Below, piece after piece: positions 21,637 through 32,975 of a stretch of 64,000 nucleotides of DNA. This DNA is from Cheiracanthium punctorium. Lineage: Eukaryota; Arthropoda; Arachnida; Araneae; Cheiracanthiidae. Position numbers and translations under genes: made by a program. The notes beneath the pieces were generated by a model. That model was given only the letters and a program-made list of their open reading frames with translations, was not told where the DNA came from and did not search any database. Location: assembly GCA_038373885.1 (NCBI GenBank), contig JAWZYV010017493.1:1426001-1490000 (forward strand), in the 5' to 3' direction. Each line of letters opens with the position of its first letter. The stretch's first letter is position 1.

Positions 21637-22555
21637 AGCTGAAGTACCCGTTCTTCGCACGGGAATGAATGGACTTTTTGATATTACGATTTGTGGTGAT
21701 TACTATTCATTGTAATAAACAGATATAGCAAAATGGATATCACGTTATATTGTGTCCAATAATTATGCATACCGAATTGCAAGGCAATCGTTTGTACGGT
21801 GCAGAAGGCCATGCGGCGTAGCGCAATCTAGTGGCGAGTTTTAGCAAAACGGATACGGCGAAAATATTCTTCGCATTCAGATATCGATGTATACGAATTT
21901 TCATGACTATCGACTGGACAGTCCTGAAGTTCATGTGTTGACGCGACATCTAGTGGTAAGTTATAGGAAAATGGATAGCGCCAAAATATTCTCATTGTTC
22001 AAATAGCTATGTATACTGATTTTCATAGCGACCGTTTGAATGGTCAAGAATTTGGCCTGCTGCAGCGTCATCTAGTGGAGAGTTAAAATAATAATGCATT
22101 GCAGTGTCATCTAGTGGTGAGTAACATCAAAAGCTACGCAGTTAGAATATATTCTTCGTGCTCAAATGTGTAAGTATAAAAACTTTTATGCCGATCGGTC
22201 GAACGGCATAGAAGTTGATGCGTTGCAGCGCCATTTAGCGGCAAGTTACAGCAAAATGGATAGTGAAAAATATTCTCCGTGTTCTAATATTCGCGTGTAC
22301 CAAATTTCATCGAAATCGGTTGGACGATATTCGCATAGCAAACGGCTAAACGGAATAGAATTCGACGTTGTGCTGCGGCACCAAGTGGCAAGTTAAGGAA
22401 AACGGATAGCATAAAAACCTTCTCCATCATAAAAGACTTAGGTGAACCAAATTTCCTGGTGCAACGCTGCTCAACGGTGCTGGAGTTTTTCAACCTCATA
22501 AACACATACCAACATACATTTTTATCTATAACCAGTTTTATTATATATACCAGTC
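21637..22555 (+). repeat. Interspersed repeat with an internal ~122-bp tandem array
   Basis: It begins TACTAGCTGAAGTACCCG, a start shared with 42,795, and ends near a TTATATATA run. Inside, an anchor ATCTAGTGG or close variant occurs at 21,826, 21,948, 22,070, 22,109, 22,233 and ~22,383, so the period is 122-124 bases with one truncated and one longer unit. Each unit has the order anchor, AAAATGGATA, AAATATTCTC, GTATACcGATTTTCAT, CGATCGTTTGAACGG. It is non-coding; the class of the repeat (Helitron-like or other) cannot be told from this copy. Confidence 0.7.
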
Positions 22556-23700
22556 TCAAATAAAATCCAGTTTCAAATCTAAGCCTCGCCAAAGTGCCAA
22601 CATACGCCATTTTGCAAGAGTTTTTTCAGGGAATCATTCGAAGCATTGACTTAGCAGCAATCAATATGGGAAATGGTTCGACTGCCAAAGAGTAAAGCAC
22701 GCATTTATTAGAAAAGTGGAATCCCTTAATACAGCCGAATTTTTTAAAATTATCAACTATAATGTGTTTTATTCATCGTACTCCGATGTACTAAATAAGA
22801 AGATTTCAATTTTCTGAAATTTGGCGGAATTCCCCCAGCTTAAATCAATGTACTCAATTGGCGAGAATTCTGAAGTTAGATCGCTTGAAATCCCTTAATA
22901 ACTGCATTATTTCTTCACAGATCATTAAAATTTAACGCTGTATTCTAATAAAACCTTTGCACTTGTTTTCAAATATCTATTTCCTTAAGCTCTCAATAAA
23001 TTGCGCCAAGCCGAAAACTGTGCAAACCGCTAGAACTCACTTACTCAAAATCGATATTTCAGCCACTTTATTTTTTCGCCAAACTAAAAAATTTTACACA
23101 TTAGCCTCGGAAATCTTCAATTCTTATTGTTTTGCGTATAAAATATTTCATTCCTGCTCTGATTTCCCATGCACACGATATTATAATTAAAAAAAAAAAT
23201 AACCTTACGAATATAAACTAACAAAAAAAAATCATTATTATTCTTTTATTTTTACTTTGAGAATTTAAAACATTTTATTAGTCAAAATCGCCACCCATGG
23301 CAACCACGATCCTTATTTCACACTTTTTTCACTACAGGAGTTACAATTACGGAAAGCTTTTTGCGTGGAGAGCATAAAAAATCTCTTAAATTCCGGGAAC
23401 GGGTGGACTTCCAAAGTTTTTAAGTGGACTACGATTTATTCTATATTATTTTACATATCTGTGCTAAATTTCAGGTCAATAGATCCATTTTTGTGGATTT
23501 GTATACGAATCAAATCCACAAACAAACAAACAAACAAACAGAATTTCATTTTTATTTATAAGATTAATTTAATAATTCATAGTTCATATTAATATTTTAT
23601 TAAAAATCATAATAATAGTGAATTATGCTTGGGTCGTTTAGTTCTAATAGTACGAATAAAAATCAGCTTCTTATTATCCGCTCTTATATTAACCGAGGAA

Positions 23701-23748
<48 letters not shown>

Positions 23749-24774
23749 TCCGAACGATCTCGAAAACTGCTCTAAGGATTCTTTTTAAATTTCGTACCTG
23801 GGGGTTTTTTGGGCCCCTGAAACGATTGAGCTAGGTCAATTGATTGAAAAAACTCTAAAATGCTCAAAATTTAAAATTTAAAATTTTTGGACGGTAGCGC
23901 CATCTATTGAGCGTTTGAAAAACACACTTGATGCAATCTTCCTAAAAGGGAAGCTCAAATAAGTTTGGGGCAGATTAAAAAATACACGCCATCGATATAT
24001 AATAGTAAAAATTAATTTCGCAAAGAAATAAAATAAATGGAACTTGATATTCAGTACACAGACAAATAAATATTTTAGTAACTAGATATATTACACCATT
24101 CAGCTACATAAATTTGTTTAGAATTAAAAAGTTATTTTTATTTCAAAATATCGTCCTGGCAACCAGCGAAAGAAAAAGAAAAAAGAGTCTTCGTTGCCAT
24201 CCCCGCAAGCACCTTGATGTAATATACGTAAATAATTTAATTATTCTTAATTCATAGTTATTAATACAAAACTATTCGTAAATCTTATGTGAAAAATTGC
24301 CTGAATTTATTACAATTATCCTTTTGTAACTAACGTAAAGCTAAATGTATTTTCGCGTATATACTAAAACAATAAATATTTTTCATGTATTTTATTGATC
24401 CATATGATGCGAATTTCAAAAGTGCATAAAAGTTTCAGCTTAGCCGAATAATTTAAATGAAAATGACACCCTTTTCAGTCATTCACAGTAAGAAAAAAGA
24501 TCCTGTGACGTAACATGAAAATTCCATTTTTTTTTTTTTTTTTTTTTAAATAACGTCACTAGGTTGAATTCTATTTTAACTGCCTTATTCCGCCAAGTTG
24601 ACGATAAATATTTAAATGTAGTTACCCTGACGATTTTTTTTTTTTTTTTTTAATGGGTCAACTGTTTATAATGAAACGATGTTCGAAACTCCGATGAAAA
24701 AATGATACGATCGATTCCTAAATTGGGCTCGCAGCCGATATTCAAATTAATTTTGCAGATGATCAGCCATCAGT
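22556..24774. other. Non-coding stretch with microsatellites and repeat ends
   Basis: Contains a (CAAA)n-type run at 23,518-23,540 at the end of another interspersed repeat, a (TG)n microsatellite followed by repeat text (TTTGTCCGAACGATCTCG), and T-runs at 24,530 and 24,640. No gene is seen. Confidence 0.4.
23705..23745. repeat. (TG)n microsatellite
   Basis: About 20 TG units without interruption. It is followed directly by the start of an interspersed repeat and encodes only a Cys-Val run in one frame. Confidence 0.95.
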
Positions 24775-25065
24775 TTAGTTTTCATTCACTGCAGTTGATG
24801 ATTTCAACTCATTTATTTTATCATCGTATGGACAACCTTTTAAAAGTTGCGGGCAGAACTTTACGATAGTGGCCTCCTGGCCTGATTTCAGGATGTTAGC
24901 GAAATCGCGGGCCGTGTAATTCGGATTTATATGGAAGTTTGAATGTTTTATATAGATTTTATACAGGGTTTTGACTTGTTCTGAGGGCTGGTCCAAAAGC
25001 CATAGCGGGCTCCATCCGGCCGCAGGCTGGGAGTTGTCCATATGTGGAAGCAGTAAATTGGAAGG
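24775..25065 (-). CDS. Candidate terminal exon or retrocopy, unknown protein
   Basis: On the minus strand a frame stays open for 96 codons from a splice-acceptor-like ATTTCAG|CCT to a TAA stop; an internal ATG lies at 25,041. The product is compositionally normal (GWSPLWLLDQPSEQVKTLYK, then YTARDFANILKSGQEATIVK, FCPQLLKGCPYDDKI), and its third positions are G/C-richer than the flanks, unlike random AT-rich frames nearby. About 120 bases after the stop an ATTAAA runs into ~20 A residues, so it could be the 3' end of a processed retrocopy. Otherwise it is the last exon of a minus-strand gene whose earlier exons lie to the right. I do not recognise the family, and no signal peptide or membrane span is seen. 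Confidence 0.4.
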   Translation of the reverse strand, partial: PSNLLLPHMDNSQPAAGWSPLWLLDQPSEQVKTLYKIYIKHSNFHINPNYTARDFANILKSGQEATIVKFCPQLLKGCPYDDKINELKSSTAVNEN

Positions 25066-25671
25066 CTGAAATCTGGTTACTAAGATTTTTTCTAATAAAT
25101 TTTCTAATCTTTTTCTAATAAATTTTCAATTCTTATTTAGGCGTGGATTAGACTGTGTTGTTTTGTGTTGTGTACTATCATTAAACTAAAGGATAAAGCC
25201 CTTTGTGAAGACAATTACAGCGGGCGATAGAATGTCTACACTCAGAATATTTAATATTTACCCACTTAAAATCAAATAACTTCATATTCAATTTTTATTA
25301 TACATCGAAATTCGAATTGTATAATCTGCAGAAACATTTCGTATTCGAAACATTTCGTTTGGTATCAACATCCTCTCCTATATCCATGCTTAATGCAGAG
25401 AAAACCGTTTTATTTTTGAAAAATAGTTTTTCTAAATTACTACTCAGTTTAACTATCTTAAGCGAATTGGAATCGTAATTTTTCCTCCAAAGCCTGATAA
25501 CCGTGACTTCAATGTAACGTCAAGTCACTTGCAATAGATAATTCTGACACTCAAATGATTAGCTTTTTTTTTATTCTCTTAAATGAAATAGAGCTTTTTT
25601 TAAAAAAAAAAAACGCTTAAAAATCAGGGAACGGGTGGATTATCAGATTTTTTCTTTCTTTTTTTTTCTTT

Positions 25672-25712
<41 letters not shown>

Positions 25713-26306
25713 ATTATGATAATTTTCAGGCTGATCGCACCAACGAACCGTGTAAATTTTAAGTTATTAGACAAGACATTTTTAATCTGTTTGGATGGTA
25801 AAAGTTTTATTTTGAGTAGTTGAACTGGAATTGTGACAGAGTCAGGGATCAGCGTAACTATATAGGAGCGATGTATTTTTGATTTATTCGAGGTTAGAAG
25901 TCCATTTTCTTCAGTCCATCCGTTTGTTCTATTATTGTCAACGTTTAAGTAGTTGTTAGGGTTATTATAAAAGAATATTTTTGATCTATACTGTTTTTGA
26001 TTTCATGATTTCGAAGTGTCCTTTTGTACTAATAATTTAAATTGCGTTACACATTTATTTTCTTAAGCGTGAGTTTATAAAATAAAATTATGTTTGAAGC
26101 ATATTTATGTAAGATTATACGTTTATGGCATCTATATTTATGTATCTATAAGATTGAATTTACGTTTGTAGAATTTGTTTATGCATGGTGTATTTTCTTT
26201 GAATTAGAAAAAAATAAGTATTTTATGTTTGAATTGAAGCACTATAGAGAAATTTACAATTTCAATCGTAAAGAATTATCATCATAGATGTATTATAGAG
26301 ACGTAA
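25066..26306. other. Non-coding stretch with a long T tract
   Basis: AT-rich. A pyrimidine tract of ~60 bases, mostly T, spans 25,648-25,706. No gene is seen; earlier exons for the minus-strand candidate at 24,775 could lie here but none was recognised. Confidence 0.35.
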
Positions 26307-26860
26307 ATGCATGAAAGTGTAGCTCAAAAACGAGCTGTGGAAACATATGATCACCGACAGCAGCACTTAGCCCAAATGTGTGAACGTGCAGTTCAAACAC
26401 AAGCAGATGAAACAGATGTATTATTATTTGGAATTATTTGGATTAGTATTTGGAAGGAGAACGACATGGAACAGCTAGACGTCAACAAATACTTCGGGTA
26501 AACAGTCTAAGTATCTACAAAGCTGCCACAAATGTGGGTACTTATTATCATAGTTTAAAACTTTTTAACATGGATTGCATTCACCCTGGAGCTTTGCATT
26601 TTTCTGAAGAGTAAAAACAAAAATTAACCGAAACCATTTTGGGGACTGTAAGATTGATTTAGGACATTCCGAATTTTCTAATGAATTGGTGTGGTTGTTT
26701 CTTCGATGTCACCCACATTTCAAAGAATTCGAAATTTGAAAGCATACTTTACAATGGCTTTGTTCACAGTATATGACGAGTGAAACTATTAACGACATTG
26801 GTGTTTACTGCTACGTTGCGAGCAGTGTATAACAGACTTGATGAATTTTTTTTATACTCA
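26307..26860 (+). pseudogene. Helitron-like protein fragment (degenerate)
   Basis: The frame from 26,307 reads AQKRAVETYDHRQQHLAQMC and RAVQTQADETD, matching the repeated Arg/Gln/Glu-rich leader I remember at the start of arthropod Helitron polyproteins. After a frame change it continues SLSIYKAATNV, CIHPGALHFSEE, then HFGDCKIDLGH and LFLRCHPHFKEF, again in the expected order. Stops and frameshifts interrupt it. No Rep or helicase domain is present, so only an N-terminal remnant survives. Similarity may continue weakly to ~27,190. Family assignment is from memory; a search would confirm it. Confidence 0.55.
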
Positions 26861-28178
26861 ATTATAATTTAAACTCATTCATCTGACAGTTCAACCAACT
26901 CAAATTCTTGATGCTGAATTTGAACGTCCTGAATATGGACAGATATATTTCTGAAGTAATGAAGATGCTGTTAGTGAATGCATCGCCCAAGATCTTCGCT
27001 GATACCCTCGCTGATCTGCTGCAGAAGGAAAGAAGGCACCTTACGTTAAGCTACTTTTTGCTCAACTCTGATGGCACAACCCATCGAATATTTAGCATCC
27101 CTCTTCAAAACAAAGTATATGCCATTGTAACATTGAATGCCGACCAAAGCTTACCTGATAATGTATGGGTGATCCGACAGCGATGAAAATTTTTGGCAAC
27201 CCTAAGATTATTGATACGTGCCAAGGCATTTACGTATTCATTATTTTACACTTAAGGAGCCTTTAGATTCTGAGCATGGCTCGGTAACCTGGTACTCAAT
27301 ATTATATGAGATATGAATTAAAGTATGAAAACATATTTTAACATAGAGGGAGGGGGATTTTGGAAGCTCACAACTCACTCATTTTCAGTTTGAATTTCTT
27401 GAAAATTGGTATCCGGTGTTAAAATGAGCTAAATCTTTGAAATATGAAGTGAAATCTAGGGGTTGCTATTGGGGGGGGGGGAAAAGTTGGTGCGAATTTT
27501 AATATGTTGATGGCCCCTTATGCAATTTTCATGTATAGCAAATTAAAGTGTACGCCAATCGTAAATGATTGGTACCCTTAACATTGCTCTACGATGAATA
27601 ACGGCCAAAAAAAGTGCAAGTGGACGGTTTTTTTCCGCATCTGTACATATTATTGATTTATCATTGTATTCTACATATCATAGCTTTTGTTAATAATACT
27701 CTTCGAGATACAGGTGATCGCCAAAGCTTTATCCAGCAGTGTAACTTTAACAGAATACTTTGTAAAGTGTTTAATAATGACAACTCGAATTAAGATACTA
27801 TATAATGAATATAGAACATCAATTTGTGTTATTAGCATTAGAAGCTTTACAAGGTATTAAAAACATTTTAAAAGAAAAAAATGTAATATTGAAAGAAAAT
27901 ATATTGAATACGATTATGATGAAGAAAACTTCGCACGAATGAGTACAAAATGAACAGTGAAGTTTTGACTTACGCGAGGGATGCATTTTAAGACCCCTCA
28001 AGTGAGTGTAAATTCCGCGCTGTGGGATGGGGCATATATACAACTTTTTCAAGCGCATACACAATTATTTTAGATGCTTATAAGCACATCTCAAACTGTT
28101 TTAAGCCATTCCCTAACTAAATAATACCATTTACCACATAAAGTAATGAAACAGCAATATATTAAAAAAGCAGTGCTT
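26861..28178. other. Non-coding stretch downstream of the Helitron-like remnant
   Basis: A 92-codon open frame at 26,908-27,186 overlaps what may be a further decayed part of the same element in another frame; it is not called as a gene. A G-run lies at ~27,471. Nothing else is seen. Confidence 0.35.
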
Positions 28179-28220
28179 TTCAAGATGATACTGCACAGTA
28201 CTGTGCAGTATTATCTTGAA
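28179..28220. repeat. 42-bp near-perfect palindrome
   Basis: The text is symmetric about GTAC at 28,198-28,201. Twenty of 21 base pairs are Watson-Crick; the remaining one (28,187 with 28,212) is a G-T wobble in the RNA sense. The arms read TTCAAGATGATACTGCACAG and the complement. There is no loop, so it could form a DNA cruciform or a very stable RNA hairpin. Confidence 0.9.
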
Positions 28221-28251
28221 TAGCAAACATGTGCTATGGCAAACATAGCAT

Positions 28252-28440
28252 CTGCCCATCGCTTGACTTAACTACCAGCAAGATGGCGGACGATACAGCC
28301 AGCTGTCGTCAAAAAAGGGTCTCTAGATCTGTGGCACCCGATGAACGTTTCGATCGTCCGCCATCTTGCTGGTAGTTAAGTCGAGCGATGGCAACGGCTG
28401 CCCTTTTTTCAGCATTGGGAAAGGGTTGCGCCTCAAAGGG
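28252..28440 (+). mobile_element. TTAA foldback MITE, core copy
   Basis: Lacks the long left end of the family but keeps both inverted arms: ACTACCAGCAAGATGGCGGA on the left and TCCGCCATCTTGCTGGTAGT on the right, with the short loop ACAGCCAGCTGTCGTC. It ends CTCAAAGGG followed by TTAA at 28,441. The left boundary is approximate. Confidence 0.75.
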
Positions 28441-28444
28441 TTAA

Positions 28445-29094
28445 AATTTTATTCTGTAGGTAACATACAGTTGCCACCACGATAAGCAACACCCCGGCAT
28501 TTGAAGGGAAGGCTTGGGAGTGCCTTTAGCCCACTTGGATAATACTTGCAGTTAGCACGGGTTCTCCTTCAATCTCCACATAATATTTCTTAGAAAACGA
28601 AAAGCTGTACCGTCCCATTTGTTGGTTGTACCAATAAGATTTGTTGTTCCTGAGTTACTTAAAGGTAAACAAATTTACTCTCCTAATTATTTCTATTAAT
28701 TGGCAAATACACAACAGACAACGAGTATACCATTTTAAAATACACACATGACAGTGAGGAAAAATACTGAACTTCTGGCTCTCTAGTGCACACTCGGAAA
28801 GTCTAATAAACAAAAAAATTAATAAATCGTCTTAATTTCTACTTGCAAATGAATCATTTCCTCAAAGAAGATTTAGCGAGAGAACGCAAGTATCTCAGTG
28901 ATTGGTTAATCCTTGCTGTCAGCAACGAAAAGTCAGTTGTTGCCAGTTACGTCGTCAATGCACACGCTCACGACATTTAAGTGACGAATTCGCCATCATT
29001 AGGGAACTGAATGGAGCAAGTGTGCAGTTGCAGACATTTTATTGGGAGTGCCTAATTTAAGAAAAAAGCTTATTTTATCTATTCAAAGTGTATG
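28445..29094. other. Non-coding stretch between two MITE copies
   Basis: No coding character. It separates two members of the same MITE family inserted within 1.3 kb of each other. Confidence 0.4.
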
Positions 29095-29098
29095 TTAA

Positions 29099-29550
29099 AC
29101 CTTTAACGCGCAGCGTTTCCGCTCTGGGAACACCAATCTCTGACGTTTTGACTATGGCCAGTCACGAAGAATGGATTTGATTTCTATAAAAATAGTTGCG
29201 GGTGACATAGCTCCACGAGAATCATTTACTTTTAAGCACGTCCTTTCCCGTAAAAAAATTGTCACGATTACTTTTAACAGCACTGACATCTGCTGAAAAA
29301 TGGAAGAAGGCGAGAACAGCTGGATAAATTGCCCAGTGCTGAAAAAAGGGCAGGCGTTGCCATCGCACGACTTAACTACCAGAAACATGGCGTACGATCG
29401 AAATGTTCATCGCGTGCCACAGATCTAGAGACCCTTTTTTGACGACAGCTGGCTGTGCCGCACAGCCAGCTGTCCTGCTATGGTAGTTACGTCGAGTGAT
29501 GGCATCGGCTGCCCTTTTTCAGCATTGGGAAAGGGTTGCGCCTCAAAGGT
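29099..29550 (+). mobile_element. TTAA foldback MITE, full-length copy
   Basis: Starts ACCTTTAACGCGCAGCG and ends GCCTCAAAGGT, with TTAA at 29,095-29,098 and 29,551-29,554. The family blocks are in order. The arms are decayed: the left arm reads AGAAACATGGCGTACG and the right arm has lost its GCCATCTTG core. Confidence 0.82.
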
Positions 29551-29554
29551 TTAA

Positions 29555-31360
29555 ATAGTTTCGGCACAGTAATGTAAGCTGATATTCTTGTTCAAAGATA
29601 CACATACAATAAAAATGGATCTAGACTCAATTATATTAAATACACTTTTATGTGAATTTCATAGAAAGAATAAAATCAAATTCCACATACGTTTCGAAAT
29701 ACACAAAAATTCGTCTTTTTCCAGGAGCGAAGCATTCATTTTTGAAATAATTTTTTTGATTGAAAATTTGACATTGTGGACATGTGACACTGAAATTTTG
29801 CCATCAATTTAAAACAATTCGTTTCAATCATATGTATTTGTTCCAAAATGTTTTAATGTAATCCAATCTTCTTTTGATAATAGAATCTCCGAGTTTTAAC
29901 TTCCATATTCTTCTCCAACTCACCGTCAAAATAAAAACATGCTTTTTAATAATGAAGGAAATTTTTAAAGAGTCACGCCATTGTGCAATAAATGCTACCT
30001 TAAGCCATCTAATTAAACATATAACCTCATTAATAAATGTTACAATTTTCCTCGTAATACTGTTTGAAATGCAACGAAGGAGCTTAAATGGACTAACAAT
30101 ACGAGCTCATTATGAATGCATAATTAAGTAGACTATTTCTCACATCATAATGTGATTTGCAATTATAAGTCTGAACCACGAAATAAAGCTTCTTAAATAC
30201 CTCTTCACGCCCAAGCAAATTCTAGTTCATCATCCCAAATCCTAATTCGACAAAAAAAGGACTTAATTCATCTATATTAATCACTTCAGTTCAAATGGAA
30301 CTAGGATGAGTGCGAAATCAAAGCACAAATAGTCAGGGTTAAAAGGAAAAATTCAAATTAGATAAAAATATCAATTAGAAAAATTCTTTTTGAAATATCA
30401 TTGCTTAGTAAACTTAATTTTTCTTTTACAAGTTCAGTTTCTTAATTGCCTTTCTATTTCATACAGAGAGATGCAATGTCTGGCAAGTGACCATTAGAGT
30501 GAGACGGACGCAACCTGCGATGTGCTTTTGAATCACCAAAAAATTCTAATTTATTCAACACTCTATTAAGCATGCCTTTCAAAATACTCCTATATCTACA
30601 GAAAGAAAAATGTACTTATTAGAAAGTTAAAATAATGACGCACTCCGTGAAGGAACCTGAAGTTATTCAGATATTTTAGAACGGTGTATTATTCTTCAAT
30701 GGTATTTTTACTAGTATTGTTAAATTCTAGCTGATATCAGTCTTAATTTAAATTTGTTTTATTTTGTACCATCTAGTGATTTTCAGTATATAGAAGTCAT
30801 CGAATATCTCATGAATAATAAATGTTTATTATTTCCGTCTTAGTAAAATAATAATAATAATAGTAATAGTAATAATAATAATAATAATAATGAAAGATGT
30901 TCCAACTACATTTAATAATGGGCAGCAAACACACATTTTCTCTCTCTCTTTCTCTGTATCTCTTCGTCCCCTCTCCATTTTCCTAATACACAAACACACA
31001 AATACACACACAACCACATAAACATCTATTGTACGGGCAACTGAAACTGATTCGACATCTAAATACAATCCAAAAATAAATAAAAAGTTGAAAATTTCTT
31101 TTTTACATTAAAGGCCCTGTCCAGAACGCTTCTCTGTCAAACGTTCAGCGGGGGATAGAAGAACATAACGTTTGTAACTTTACATTGAAGGTTAATAAGG
31201 TCCAAATACAATCCTTATAAGTTTACTAGACATTTTCCGTGTACACAGAACTTACTCTTAATTCTCGACAGTCACACATTTTATAGTTTCAGGCTGAGAT
31301 CCGATCTCTGTTGTCTACACCAAAACTATACTGCTTTCTCAGTCGTAGATAGACGAAATA
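29555..31360. other. Non-coding stretch with a (TAA)n microsatellite
   Basis: AT-rich. A (TAA)n run with TAG interruptions lies at 30,846-30,891 and a CT/CA-rich patch at 30,935-31,020. Short frames here are random. Confidence 0.4.
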
Positions 31361-32222
31361 CACCGAAGAGATATTACATTATGACTACGCATACATTTTT
31401 CAATGAACTAGTCTGGATATCATGGAGAGCACGCAATTAAGTGGGGAATGGTATTTAACAGTTGCTGGAGAAGATAAGGAATCATTCTTGCACTTATGTT
31501 TGTGAGTGATGCTGATCTAAGCGAATTTGAAAGAGGGCAGATTGTAATGGCCTGAAGACTTGGAAAGAGTATTTCCGAAACGGCACGACTGGTCGGTTGT
31601 TCACAATCTGCCGTTGTTAGTATTTATAAAAAGGGGATTAATGACGGTGTAAAACCAGGAACTGACGCCAAGATGTTGAATCATCAAAGAAAGAGGACGC
31701 CGGAAACTGTCCCGCCTAGTACAGCAAAATCGGCGGCAGACAGTGGCTCAGCTGACAGCCCTATACAACGCAGGTCCAAGTGCAAGTGTTCCGGAACACA
31801 GAATTCAGCGGATACTGTTGTATGTGGGACTGCTGAGGAGAAGTTCCACTCGTGTGCCTGTGCTGACCAAGTGTCATTGTCAACTACGCCTACAGTGTTC
31901 ATGGGAACATCGAGACTAGAATACGGATATGCAGAAGACAGTTGTCTGGTAGGATGAATCCCGGTTTCTCCTTCATCACGTCAGTGGTCGTGTCAGGGTA
32001 CGCCGTCTTCTAGGACAACAGCTGCTCCCCTCTCCCCGCAGCTCAGAGCTCAAGCACCACCATGTTCCAATATCTCGAGTTTGCATGGCCGCTGCTGCCT
32101 GTCTCCAGTATCTACCAAGAACTAGTGGCATCCATGCCCAGGTGAGCTACAGATGTTTTGAAGTCCAAAGGAGGCGTAACGCGTTATTGAGTAGGTAGTT
32201 ATAATATTATGGCTCTTCGGTA
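31361..32222 (+). mobile_element. Internally deleted Tc1-like transposon
   Basis: About 862 bases bounded by TA dinucleotides (31,359-31,360 and 32,223-32,224). The ends are imperfect inverted repeats: CACCGAAGAG plus ~18 bases on the left against the complement of CTCTTCGGTA on the right, 21 of 26 matching over the compared stretch. Intact Tc1 elements are usually 1.3-1.6 kb, so roughly half a kilobase is missing. It encloses a broken transposase gene. Confidence 0.75.
31496..32190 (+). pseudogene. Tc1-like transposase pseudogene
   Basis: From ATG at 31,496 the frame reads DLSEFERGQIV, then a stop, then ISETARLVGCSQSAVVSIYK, the helix-turn-helix DNA-binding region. After a frameshift near 31,690 it continues SRLVQQNRRQTVAQLTALYN, VPEHRIQRILL and TRVPVLTKCHCQLRLQC, two stops, and DESRFLLHHVSGRVRVRR with the first catalytic Asp. 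An internal deletion near 32,040 joins this to the C-terminal end (YQELVASMPR, stop, ATDVLKSKGGVTRY, TGA), removing the second and third catalytic acidic residues. It has one frameshift, several stops and one deletion, so it cannot make an active enzyme. Confidence 0.85.
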
Positions 32223-32747
32223 TATATCGCAAATGAAACAATCGAATGTTAGATAGTGTATCCTTGTAGATACATATGAAACGTACATACTTCGGGCATC
32301 TTAAAGTGACAAAAACACAGTCCACAAATATCAGCTTCATTCAGCAGGTGCTACTGTAACGTTATTTGAAGCAGCAAGAGAACTCAAACACCTCAATTTT
32401 GTGAACTTCAATCTGTACTTCCAATCTCTCAAGTGAAACATGAATTTGGGTATTCCACTCATTCCATCCTTTACAACTTTTGCTATCACTGACTAAACCA
32501 TAGAGATGGTGATCTGACGTCAACATATGGGAGCTTAATCTTGCTTACGAATTTATGAGAGCACAAATACCTTTCGTTACTTACCAGTTCTCATGCACTA
32601 CAAACAAATTCTCTTTCAAATACTTTCTCATGCCCTTACACTGTGCTATCATGTGAAAAATGTTTTAAATGTTCGATCAGAAGTTACAGAAATGATGAAT
32701 TTGGGGCCTTAGGGTGTTATGAGTGTGATTTGGAATAAGCAGTCTTT
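32223..32747. other. Non-coding stretch
   Basis: Nothing supports a gene. It ends at the TTAA of a diverged MITE. Confidence 0.35.
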
Positions 32748-32751
32748 TTAA

Positions 32752-32975
32752 CCCTTTGAGGGGCGGTGGTCGCGCCGTGAAACCCCTTATTTCAGCGCTT
32801 TCACTGCTGGTCGCCAAAAAATATGGTTAAATGGTTCCAGAGCTGAATAAGTGCAGCGCAGTTGTCATCGATCCATTTAACTACCAACAACATGGCGGTC
32901 GATGGAATCGCCACAGAGTTAAGGAAGTTTTTCGACACAGCTGGCTGTGCGGGAAGAGAGTCTGGGGGACAAACA
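32752..32975 (+). mobile_element. Diverged relative of the TTAA foldback MITE
   Basis: TTAA at 32,748-32,751 precedes CCCTTTGAGGGGCGG. Inside are ATTTAACTACCAACAACATG followed by GCGGTCGATGG and CGACACAGCTGGCTGTGC, clearly related to the arm and loop of the other copies but with many changes. The right end was not found. It may belong to a separate subfamily. Confidence 0.5.

Noticed and set aside
27819..28064. Minus-strand frame with Cys and His residues resembling a zinc finger
   Set aside because: Cys/His spacing does not fit a C2H2 or other known finger, and there is no ATG at its 5' end.
31684..31957. Open frames on both strands overlapping the Tc1 relic (Ser/Thr-rich)
   Set aside because: They are out-of-frame readings of the decayed transposase; the correct reading gives recognisable Tc1 motifs.
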